Positions 23,983 through 31,441 of a DNA stretch of 64,000 nt are shown one piece after another (positions within the stretch are counted from its first letter, which is position 1; every line of letters starts with the position of its first letter). The notes beneath the pieces are model-generated. The model was given only the letters and a program-made list of their open reading frames with translations, searched no databases and was not told where the DNA came from. The DNA comes from Arthrobacter sp. ISL-65 (GTDB lineage: Bacteria; Actinomycetota; Actinomycetes; Actinomycetales; Micrococcaceae): assembly GCF_018613795.1 (NCBI RefSeq), contig NZ_JAGGPN010000034.1, forward strand, positions 1 through 64,000, in the 5' to 3' direction. The position numbers were made by a program, and so were the translations under genes.

Positions 23983-26223
23983 ATGACCCACACTCCCCTG
24001 CAGCAACCCGCAAGCTCCTCCGCCGCTGCCACGCCCCGGCCGCCCGTCGCCAGGAGGGTGCCGGCCGAGCGTACGCACCACGGGGACACCTTCGTGGACC
24101 AGTATGAGTGGCTGCGGGACAAGGAGTCCGAGGAGGTTGTGGCGCACCTGAAGGCAGAGAACGCCTACCAGGAAGCCCTCACCGCGCACCAGGAACCGCT
24201 GCGCGAGGCCATCTTCCAGGAGATCAAGGGCCGGACCAAAGAGACAGACCTGTCCGTTCCGAACCGCAAGGACGGCTGGTGGTACTTCAGCCGGTCGGTC
24301 GAGGGCAAGGAGTACGGCATCCAGTGCCGGGTCCGCGCCCAAAACACGGGCAATCCGGTGGCGGACTGGACGCCCCCGGCGGTGGAGGCCGGCGTCGAAA
24401 TTCCCGGCGAGGAAGTCCTGCTGGACGGCAACGTCGAGGCCGAAGGCAAGCCGTTCTTCTCCGTGGGCGGCACCGCCGTCACCATAGACGGAAACCTTTA
24501 CGCCTACGCCGTGGACAACTCCGGAGACGAGCGGTTCACCCTGCGGATCAAGGACCTGCGGACCGGCGAGCTCCTGCCGGACATCATCGAGAACGTCTTC
24601 TACGGGGTTTCCTTCTCCCCGGACGGCACCCGCATCTTCTACACCGTGGTGGATGATTCCTGGCGGCCGTACCAGGTCAAGTCCCACGTCCTGGGCACCC
24701 CCGTCACCGACGATGAGGTGGTCTACCAGGAGGACGACGCCGCCATGTGGCTGGGCTTTGAGCTCTCCTCTGACCGGCGTCACCTCGTGCTCGGCATCGG
24801 CTGCTCCGAGTACAGCGAAACGCGCCTGCTGCGCTTTGACGATCCCGACGCCGGCCTGTCCACCGTCATTTCCCGCAACGAGCGTGTGCTTTACGAGGCT
24901 GAGCCGTTCCTGCTCGACGGCCCGGACGGGCAGAAAACTGAACGCATCCTCATCACCCACAACCGCAACGCCGTGAACTCGATGGTCTCACTGGTGGACC
25001 CGGCCGAGCTGTCCAAGCCACTGGCCGAGCAGCACTGGAGCACCGTCGTCGAGCATTCCGACGACGTCCGGGTCAACGGGGCGGGGGTCACCGCCACGCA
25101 CCTCGTGGTCTCGATCCGGAAGGACACCATCGAGCGGGTCCAGGTGATGCCCCTGTCCGGGCTGGGCACCGCCGCCCAGCAGGCTCCGGTGGAGCCGTCA
25201 TTTGACGAGGAGCTGTACACCTCAGGGGTCGGCGGCTCCGACTACGAAGCTCCCGTCATCCGGCTGGGCTACACGTCCTACTTCACGCCGTCGCGCGTGT
25301 ACGACTTCGTCCTGCCCACGCCCGAACGGCCGGCCGGCGAACTGCTGCTGCGCAAGGAAAGCCCCGTACTCGGCGGCTACGACGGCTCGGACTACGTGGC
25401 CACCCGGGAATGGGCCGAGGCCGCCGACGGCACCCGGGTCCCCCTCTCGGTGCTGCGGCACAAAGCCGTTGCCCGGGATTCGACGGCGGCCGGTCTGGTC
25501 TATGGCTACGGCTCATACGAGCTGAGCATGGACCCGGGCTTCGGCATCGCCCGGCTTTCACTGCTGGACCGCGGAGTTGTGTTCGTCATCGCCCACATCC
25601 GCGGCGGCGGCGAACTTGGCCGGCACTGGTACGAGGACGGCAAGAAGCTCAGCAAGAAAAACACATTCACAGACTTCATAGCGGCCACAGACTGGCTGGC
25701 GCAGTCCGGCTGGGTGGCACCGGACCGGATCGCCGCGCTGGGCGGATCCGCGGGCGGCCTGCTCATGGGCGCGGTGGCCAACCTCGCTCCGGAGAAGTAC
25801 ACCGCCATCGTGGCGCAGGTTCCGTTCGTGGATCCCCTCACCAGCATTCTGGACCCGGAACTGCCTCTGTCGGCCCTTGAGTGGGAGGAATGGGGCAACC
25901 CGATCACAGATCCCGCGGTGTATGAGTACATGAAGTCGTACACGCCGTACGAGAATGTCCGCGAGGTGGCCTATCCGAAGATCGCGGCGGTGACGTCCTT
26001 CAACGACACCCGTGTGCTCTACGTGGAGCCGGCCAAATGGGTGCAGGAACTGCGGAACAAGACCACAGGCAGCGAGCCGATCGTCATGAAGATTGAAATG
26101 GATGGTGGCCATGGCGGGGCCTCCGGCCGTTATGTGCAGTGGCGCGAGCGGGCCTGGGACTACGGCTTCATCGCGGATTCGCTGGGCGCCACGGAGCTGC
26201 TGCCCGGCGCAGGGCTGAAATAG
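23983..26223 (+). CDS. ptrB: Oligopeptidase B / prolyl oligopeptidase family (S9A) peptidase
   Basis: 746 residues: an N-terminal beta-propeller (about 70-440) and a C-terminal alpha/beta-hydrolase domain. The catalytic triad is clear: Ser589 in GGSAGG, Asp675 in FNDTRV, His710 in GGHGGAS. The segment HIRGGGELGRHWYEDGK is the oligopeptidase B signature, so cleavage after Lys/Arg in short peptides is expected. The enzyme is cytoplasmic (no signal peptide). Start ATG 23983 fits the conserved RRVPAERTHHGD N-terminus. It ends 4 nt before a long hairpin. Confidence 0.9.
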   Translation: MTHTPLQQPASSSAAATPRPPVARRVPAERTHHGDTFVDQYEWLRDKESEEVVAHLKAENAYQEALTAHQEPLREAIFQEIKGRTKETDLSVPNRKDGWWYFSRSVEGKEYGIQCRVRAQNTGNPVADWTPPAVEAGVEIPGEEVLLDGNVEAEGKPFFSVGGTAVTIDGNLYAYAVDNSGDERFTLRIKDLRTGELLPDIIENVFYGVSFSPDGTRIFYTVVDDSWRPYQVKSHVLGTPVTDDEVVYQEDDAAMWLGFELSSDRRHLVLGIGCSEYSETRLLRFDDPDAGLSTVISRNERVLYEAEPFLLDGPDGQKTERILITHNRNAVNSMVSLVDPAELSKPLAEQHWSTVVEHSDDVRVNGAGVTATHLVVSIRKDTIERVQVMPLSGLGTAAQQAPVEPSFDEELYTSGVGGSDYEAPVIRLGYTSYFTPSRVYDFVLPTPERPAGELLLRKESPVLGGYDGSDYVATREWAEAADGTRVPLSVLRHKAVARDSTAAGLVYGYGSYELSMDPGFGIARLSLLDRGVVFVIAHIRGGGELGRHWYEDGKKLSKKNTFTDFIAATDWLAQSGWVAPDRIAALGGSAGGLLMGAVANLAPEKYTAIVAQVPFVDPLTSILDPELPLSALEWEEWGNPITDPAVYEYMKSYTPYENVREVAYPKIAAVTSFNDTRVLYVEPAKWVQELRNKTTGSEPIVMKIEMDGGHGGASGRYVQWRERAWDYGFIADSLGATELLPGAGLK

Positions 26224-26227
26224 CCCT

Positions 26228-26283
26228 CCATTGCTCCGGAAGTGCCCTTTTGAACGCTCAGAAGGGCATCGTCGGAGCAATGG
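26228..26283. repeat. Imperfect long hairpin 3' of ptrB
   Basis: Arms 26228-26249 and 26262-26283: CCATTGCTCCG pairs with CGGAGCAATGG, then an internal mismatch, then TGCCCTT pairs with AAGGGCA. Loop about 12 nt. It starts 5 nt after the ptrB stop and has no U tract. Confidence 0.7.
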
Positions 26284-26330
26284 CTGGGGTTTTCAAGGGT
26301 TCCTGCCTGCGGTGAGGTGTTTCCAGAAAA

Positions 26331-26348
26331 TAGTAATCCTGCTTACTA
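26331..26348. promoter_or_regulatory. 18-bp palindromic element, copy 2
   Basis: TAGTAATCCTGCTTACTA, 72 nt before the start of the precursor-like gene. It is the best-preserved copy. The right half contains TACTAT, a possible -10 hexamer. Confidence 0.65.
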
Positions 26349-26420
26349 TTGACGGGCATACGGGCTCGGTGCACCTGTCCGCTGGGGGCGGGGAATCCGA
26401 CGCCGGAACTGGAGCATAGC

Positions 26421-27182
26421 GTGAGCAATGAACAGGGATTGACCCCGCTTTCCGACGACGAACTCAATGCGCAGGCGGGCACTGCCCTGCCGGACAAGGA
26501 AGTGGCGTCCGTACTTGACCTCAATGCCGACCTCGACCTGGGCATCAGCGCCGCCGCGCCGATCGACCTCGCCGTGGCGGCCAACGCCAACGTCGCAGCG
26601 CCGATTGACGCGGCTGCCTCGGCCAACATCCTGTCCTTCGGGTCGGAGTCGCAGGCCCTCGCCGACCAAGGCGTCATCATCGACCAGGGCATCACGGCGG
26701 ATGCCGCGGCAGACTCCGTGCAGGACAGCACCATCACCCAGGGGGCGGGTGCTGACGGCGGGACGCCGGATGCCGCGGGAACAGGTACGGCCGCAACGGG
26801 CACAGAGGCGGCCGATGCAGGCGCTGGAGATGCCACTGCACTGCCGGACGGCACGCTGCCCGATGGCACTCTTCCCGACGGTGCACTGCCCGACGGCACA
26901 GGTGTCGGCGCCCTTCCTGTCGATCCGGCCGATGCCCTGGACGGGGACCTGCTCAACGTCAACGTGGACCTCGCGGCCGACGCCGACATCGCCGCCCCAA
27001 TCAACGGCGCCGTGGCCGCGAACGCCAACGTTGCCGCACCCATCGACGCCGCGGTTGCCGCCAACATCGGCTCGATCGACAGCGACGCCTTCGCCGTGGC
27101 CCAGCAGGACGCCATCATCACCCAGGACATCGACGGCGAGGCAACCGCATCGGCAGATCAGCAGTCCGATCTGCAGCAGTAG
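26421..27182 (+). CDS. Precursor-like Ala-rich repeat protein with leader-like N-terminus
   Basis: 253 residues from GTG 26421 (GGAG 8 nt upstream). No signal peptide. The N-terminus (about 7-34: LTPLSDDELNAQAGTALPDK followed by EVASVLDLN) reads like a RiPP leader peptide. Two related modules follow, residues 35-92 and 181-236, sharing the exact 13-residue AANANVAAPIDAA (53-65 and 199-211). They are linked by an Ala/Gly/Thr-rich stretch with LPDG(T/A) repeated four times (141-160). The gene lies 7 nt before an M50-type protease gene with a PqqD-like domain. Related proteins are sometimes annotated as peptidoglycan-binding in databases; I see no evidence for that. Confidence 0.7.
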   Translation: MSNEQGLTPLSDDELNAQAGTALPDKEVASVLDLNADLDLGISAAAPIDLAVAANANVAAPIDAAASANILSFGSESQALADQGVIIDQGITADAAADSVQDSTITQGAGADGGTPDAAGTGTAATGTEAADAGAGDATALPDGTLPDGTLPDGALPDGTGVGALPVDPADALDGDLLNVNVDLAADADIAAPINGAVAANANVAAPIDAAVAANIGSIDSDAFAVAQQDAIITQDIDGEATASADQQSDLQQ

Positions 27183-27189
27183 TTTCTAA

Positions 27190-29931
27190 ATGAGCGCCAA
27201 CCACAGCGGGCCGTCCGGCATGGACGGCCCGCCGGTCTCCCCTACACTCCCACCCGGTCAGATTCCCTCAGCCCGTCTCAATCTCCCACCGGGTCCGACG
27301 GCGGCTTCCGCACCGGGCGACCCGGCCGCGTCCCGCACTCCAGCGGGAGTCTCGACGGCATCGGAAGTCCCGTCGTCGGCGGGCGGCTCCTCCGCCCAGG
27401 GCGCCCGGGGCGCCGTCGTAATCAGCCATGGCACCGATTTCGGCGACGTGCCGGTACGGGCGGAGGGAGTCCAGCTCATCGGCGAGGCCAAGGGATCCGG
27501 CTACCGGGAGGCCCCCTCGCTGGTCCGCCGCGCCGACGGCCAGACCATCCAGCTCACGCAGCTGCTTTTCCAGGTCCTTGAAGCCATCGATGGTGTGCGA
27601 AATATCGATGAGATCGCCGAGGCGGCCAGCACGTGTTCCGGCCGATTCATCAGCGGAGACAACGTCAGGACGCTGATCAAGGGACAGCTGCTGCCGCTCG
27701 GCCTGCTGCAGCTGGCGGACGGGTCGCAGCCGGCGGTCCGCCGATCGGATCCGCTGCTGGGCATGCGGTTCCGGTACACCGTCACGGACCCGGAGCGCAC
27801 CCGGAAGCTGACGGCCCCGTTCGCTGTGCTGTTCAATCCCCTGATCGTGACAGTTGTCACCGCGGGATTCCTGGCATCGTGCTGGTGGGTTTTGATGGTC
27901 AAAGGCTTGGCGTCGGCCACGCACGACGCCTTCGCGAACCCGTGGCTGCTCCTGCTGATTTTCGCCGTCACGGTCCTGTCGGCCGGCTTTCACGAATTCG
28001 GTCACGCCGCGGCAGCACGCCGCGGCGGTGCTACTCCCGGCGCGATGGGTGCCGGGCTCTACCTCGTCTGGCCCGCCTTCTACACGGACGTCACCGACTC
28101 CTACCGGCTGGGGCGTGGCGGCAGGCTGCGCACTGATATGGGCGGCCTGTACTTCAACGCCATTGTTGCCGTCGCCACCATGGGCATCTGGTGGGCCACA
28201 GGTTTCGATGCGCTGCTCCTGGTGGTGCTCACGCAGATCCTGCAGATGGTGCGCCAGCTCCTTCCCCTGGTCCGCTTCGACGGGTACCACATCCTTGCCG
28301 ACGCCACGGGCGTGCCCGACCTCTTCCAGCGGATCCGCCCCACGCTGCTCGGGATCCTGCCGTGGCGCTGGGGCAAGCCTGAACCCGAGGCGCAGGCCCT
28401 CAAGCCGTGGGCACGCGCCGTCATCACGGCCTGGGTCCTGGTCACCGTCCCCCTGCTGCTGCTCAGTCTGGTGTTGATGGTTGTCTCCTTCCCGCGGCTC
28501 TTGGGCACGGCGTGGGCAAGCCTGCAGCATCAGCAGGCCATACTGTCCGGAAGCCTTGCGAGTGGGGACTTCGCCGACGGTGCCGTGCGCGTGCTGGCGA
28601 TTGCCGCCGTCGTCCTCCCGGTGGTGGGAGTGGTCTACATGCTGCTGCGGCTGGCGCGGCAACTCCTCACGGGACTCTGGACCAAAACCCGGGGCAAACC
28701 GCTGCAGCGCGCCACCGCCATGGCGGCGGCCGGCGCCGTCGCCGCGGGGCTGGCGTGGGCCTGGTGGCCGCTGCCCGACAGCTACCGCCCGGTGCAGCCC
28801 TACGAACGCGGGACCCTCGCCGATGCCACGGCCGTCGTCTATCCCGTCTTGGCTGGTAGCGATGGCGCCCTTCACGAGGGCCGGTCGGGGCAGACCGTGG
28901 CACTCTGGCCGGACGGCACGGCGCTGCCCACCCGGGAGCAGCCGCAACTCAGCCTGGTGCTCGTGCCGAGGCAAGGGGCAGCACCCGCTTCCGCGCCGGG
29001 CCAAACGGACCGCAACCAGCCGGGCCCCGAGCCGGGCCAGCTGGGCCAGCCTGGCCCCGGTACGGCAGAAGGCGACGCCGCGCCGCCGTCGTGGGTCTTC
29101 CCGTTCGACAAGCCCCCGGCCCCGGAGGAGGACGGCAACCAGGCCCTCGCCGTGAACACGACCGACGGCTCCGTTAGTTACGACGTCGCGTTCGCGCTGG
29201 TGTGGGCCGAGGACGGGCCGGTGGACACCCGCAACGAGGCCTACGCCTTCGCCAGTTGTGCGGACTGCGCGGCGGTTGCTGTCGGGTTCCAGGTGGTGCT
29301 GATTGTGGGCCAGGCCGACGTGGTGGTGCCCGAGAACCTCTCCGCCGCCGCGAACTACAACTGCGTCCGGTGCCTGACATACGCCCTGGCCAGCCAGCTG
29401 GTGCTCACCCTGGACGGGACGCTCAGCACCGACGGCATGGCCAGGCTCAACGCGCTGTGGCAGGAGATCGCCGAGTTCGGACGCACGCTGCAGGGCGTTC
29501 CCCTGTCAGAGATCGAGGACCGGTTAAGCGCCTACAAGGAACAGCTCATGGAGATCATCCGGACCGATCCCAGCGCCAAGCCCCAAATCGGCACCAGCGC
29601 TCCGTCGCCGGGATCATCGCCGTCGCCCGGAGCCAGTGGCGGCTCAGACCCGGGCTCGGGATCCCAGCCGGGTGAACCGACGCCGGGTCAGCCGGCCGCG
29701 CCGTCGCCGGCCGCGCCGTCGCCGGGTGTTCAGTCTCCGGGTGCAGCATCGCCCGGCGCGCCGTCGCCAGGAACGACGGCGGACCTCACGGCTCCCACAC
29801 CGGGAACGGGAACGACGCCGGTCCCCGCCGTTCCTGCCCCAGCCTCCACAGGTGCGGCACCGGCCCCAGCGGCTACAGCTCCTGCCAGCACGGCGCCCCC
29901 GTCACCGGCACAGGAGGCGGCAGGCCAGTAG
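27190..29931 (+). CDS. Membrane zinc metalloprotease (M50/YydH-like) with N-terminal PqqD-like RRE domain
   Basis: 913 residues. After a disordered N-terminus comes a PqqD-like winged helix (about 96-175), the fold that recognises RiPP leaders. Membrane helices begin near 212; the zinc motif HEFGH (His268, Glu269, His272) lies at the end of one helix, and Asp364 in RFDGYHIL is the expected third ligand. Further helices run to about 533. An extracytoplasmic domain follows with two CxxC pairs (C690/C693 and C725/C728), then a 110-residue Pro/Ser/Ala/Thr tail. It is translated 7 nt after the precursor-like gene. I infer site-specific cleavage and possibly export-linked maturation of that protein. 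Confidence 0.75.
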   Translation: MSANHSGPSGMDGPPVSPTLPPGQIPSARLNLPPGPTAASAPGDPAASRTPAGVSTASEVPSSAGGSSAQGARGAVVISHGTDFGDVPVRAEGVQLIGEAKGSGYREAPSLVRRADGQTIQLTQLLFQVLEAIDGVRNIDEIAEAASTCSGRFISGDNVRTLIKGQLLPLGLLQLADGSQPAVRRSDPLLGMRFRYTVTDPERTRKLTAPFAVLFNPLIVTVVTAGFLASCWWVLMVKGLASATHDAFANPWLLLLIFAVTVLSAGFHEFGHAAAARRGGATPGAMGAGLYLVWPAFYTDVTDSYRLGRGGRLRTDMGGLYFNAIVAVATMGIWWATGFDALLLVVLTQILQMVRQLLPLVRFDGYHILADATGVPDLFQRIRPTLLGILPWRWGKPEPEAQALKPWARAVITAWVLVTVPLLLLSLVLMVVSFPRLLGTAWASLQHQQAILSGSLASGDFADGAVRVLAIAAVVLPVVGVVYMLLRLARQLLTGLWTKTRGKPLQRATAMAAAGAVAAGLAWAWWPLPDSYRPVQPYERGTLADATAVVYPVLAGSDGALHEGRSGQTVALWPDGTALPTREQPQLSLVLVPRQGAAPASAPGQTDRNQPGPEPGQLGQPGPGTAEGDAAPPSWVFPFDKPPAPEEDGNQALAVNTTDGSVSYDVAFALVWAEDGPVDTRNEAYAFASCADCAAVAVGFQVVLIVGQADVVVPENLSAAANYNCVRCLTYALASQLVLTLDGTLSTDGMARLNALWQEIAEFGRTLQGVPLSEIEDRLSAYKEQLMEIIRTDPSAKPQIGTSAPSPGSSPSPGASGGSDPGSGSQPGEPTPGQPAAPSPAAPSPGVQSPGAASPGAPSPGTTADLTAPTPGTGTTPVPAVPAPASTGAAPAPAATAPASTAPPSPAQEAAGQ

Positions 29932-29950
29932 AGCCACTTGCGTCGTCGTT

Positions 29951-29993
29951 TTGCCAAAAATGGCCGCCTGAGAACCCGCCCGGCGGCCATTTT
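29951..29993. terminator. Perfect 15-bp hairpin terminator
   Basis: CCAAAAATGGCCGCC (29951-29965) pairs perfectly with GGCGGCCATTTTTGG (29979-29993), loop 13 nt. The A tract is on the 5' side and T tract on the 3' side, the normal polarity of a bidirectional intrinsic terminator. It lies 19 nt after the protease stop. Confidence 0.8.
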
Positions 29994-30105
29994 TGGTAAC
30001 CGGTGGACCCGAAGACGCAAGACGGCGGTTTGAGCGGTGAAATGACGATCGCGGGCCACGGGCCTCGCACTGAACGGCGACGTGTCCCAGGCAACATATA
30101 TTTGA

Positions 30106-30915
30106 ATGATGCTCTCGGCGCTCAAGAAATACCTGCTGCTCCCGAAACTGGTGAAGCTGTCCTCCAACGCGCCAAAGGACCCGAGTGTGGCCTGGGACCA
30201 GTACTGGGGCAGGGTCCGGGCCACCGGCGCAGGAGGCGACGTGCTGTGGGATTCCGGCAGTGACCACGAGCTTCAGGCGTATCTGGAGCACCTGACGCGG
30301 CAGCTGGACCCCAACATTCCCATCGTCGACGTCGGGTGCGGCAGCGGAGTCTTCAGCCGCGCGCTTGCCACCTACTTTCCGTATGTTCTGGGGGTGGACG
30401 TCTCAGCCAACGCCGTGGCCCGTGCGGCCGCCGAATCCGAAGGGCTGGAGCGGGTCTCCTACGTCACGGCCGACATGACAGCTCCCGCCGGCACCCGTGC
30501 AGTGGCCGACGCCCTGGCCGCAGCCGGATTCTCCGGTGAAGCCAACATCTTCATCCGGGGCGTCCTCCACGTGCTCAAACGGCCTGCCCAGGCGGCGTTG
30601 GCCGGGCAGCTGCACCCGCTCGTGGGCAAGCGTGGCCGCGTGTTCCTCGCGGAGACCGACTTCCGCGGGAATCCCATCCAGTACGTCAGCCATCTTGGGG
30701 CCACGCTGCGATCCATCCCTGGGCCACTCGAGAAGGCCATTCGCGGGCTGCCCATGCCCGGCCACTTCGGCAACGCCCAGCGCAGACGGGCATTCCCCGA
30801 GGCCAGCTGGGATGTGGTGGAAGACGGCCCCGTCACCATTGAAACCCGGCCGCTAAAGTCCCTTGACCGCCCGGAACAGATCCCGGGCTATTTCGCCGTG
30901 CTCCAAGCCCGCTAA
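30106..30915 (+). CDS. Class I SAM-dependent methyltransferase
   Basis: 269 residues. Motif I is IVDVGCGSGVFSRALA (about 68-83), the acidic motif II is VLGVDVSANAVARA, and motif III lies in YVTADMTAP. This is the Rossmann-fold methyltransferase core; the C-terminal part (ETDFRGNPIQYVSHLGATLR) is family-specific and I cannot name a substrate. No signal peptide. It sits alone downstream of the hairpin terminator and convergent to a STAS-like gene. Confidence 0.78.
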   Translation: MMLSALKKYLLLPKLVKLSSNAPKDPSVAWDQYWGRVRATGAGGDVLWDSGSDHELQAYLEHLTRQLDPNIPIVDVGCGSGVFSRALATYFPYVLGVDVSANAVARAAAESEGLERVSYVTADMTAPAGTRAVADALAAAGFSGEANIFIRGVLHVLKRPAQAALAGQLHPLVGKRGRVFLAETDFRGNPIQYVSHLGATLRSIPGPLEKAIRGLPMPGHFGNAQRRRAFPEASWDVVEDGPVTIETRPLKSLDRPEQIPGYFAVLQAR

Positions 30916-30931
30916 AAACTTCCGCTGAAGA

Positions 30932-31306
30932 CTACCGAAGCTTCAGCCAGGAGACGGCCTCGGACCGGTCCGTGAAGAACCTCGTGGGGCACGGGAGCTT
31001 GTTAATGCCCAGAATGAAATTGGCCAGCACCCGGTCCACGGGCGACGAACCGAGCAGCGCGATCCTTGAGGCCTGGCAGGGACGGCCGAACACGGCCCGG
31101 GCCCCGCGGCTCACATCGGCAGTGGTGGCCATGTCCACGAGCATGGGGTACCGGTTCTGGCCGCAGAGTGCGTTGACCTCCCCCATGGCTGCCTCGGCGT
31201 CCGCGTCGGTGATGCTGGCGCCCCTGGCCCAGGTCAGCCGCAGCAGGCCTTCGGAATCCAAATCCAGGTCGAACAGCGTGTTCGAGCCGGTGCTGTGGGA
31301 ATTCAA
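30932..31306 (-). CDS. STAS-like/SEC14-like protein (paralogue of the gene at 34686)
   Basis: 124 residues. The core LLRLTWARGASITDADAEAA, PMLVDMATTADVSRGARAVF and SRIALLGSSPVDRVLANFIL form a small alternating strand-helix fold of the STAS/SpoIIAA-like type. The ALLGSSPVDRxLxxFxLG segment and the final FFTDRSEAVSWL are shared with the protein at 34686 (AILGESPVDRLLGHFLLG and YFTAENDALDWL). It is transcribed away from the histidine kinase gene. A regulatory role is inferred from fold and context. Confidence 0.65.
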   Translation of the reverse strand: MNSHSTGSNTLFDLDLDSEGLLRLTWARGASITDADAEAAMGEVNALCGQNRYPMLVDMATTADVSRGARAVFGRPCQASRIALLGSSPVDRVLANFILGINKLPCPTRFFTDRSEAVSWLKLR

Positions 31307-31441
31307 TTCAAACCTCCGCGGTGGCTAATGTGGACAAGTATCAAGGTACATCCCTCCAGGACGCGGCCGACGGCCCGCCTACTGATAATGTGAGTCCAAA
31401 ATCACGGTAGCCTCAAAAGGCACTCGCAGCACAGGGGGCAC

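Noticed and set aside
26421..27182. Peptidoglycan-binding protein, the label sometimes used for similar sequences
   Set aside because: No LysM, PG_binding_1 or other wall-binding motif and no signal peptide are visible; the label is not supported by the sequence.
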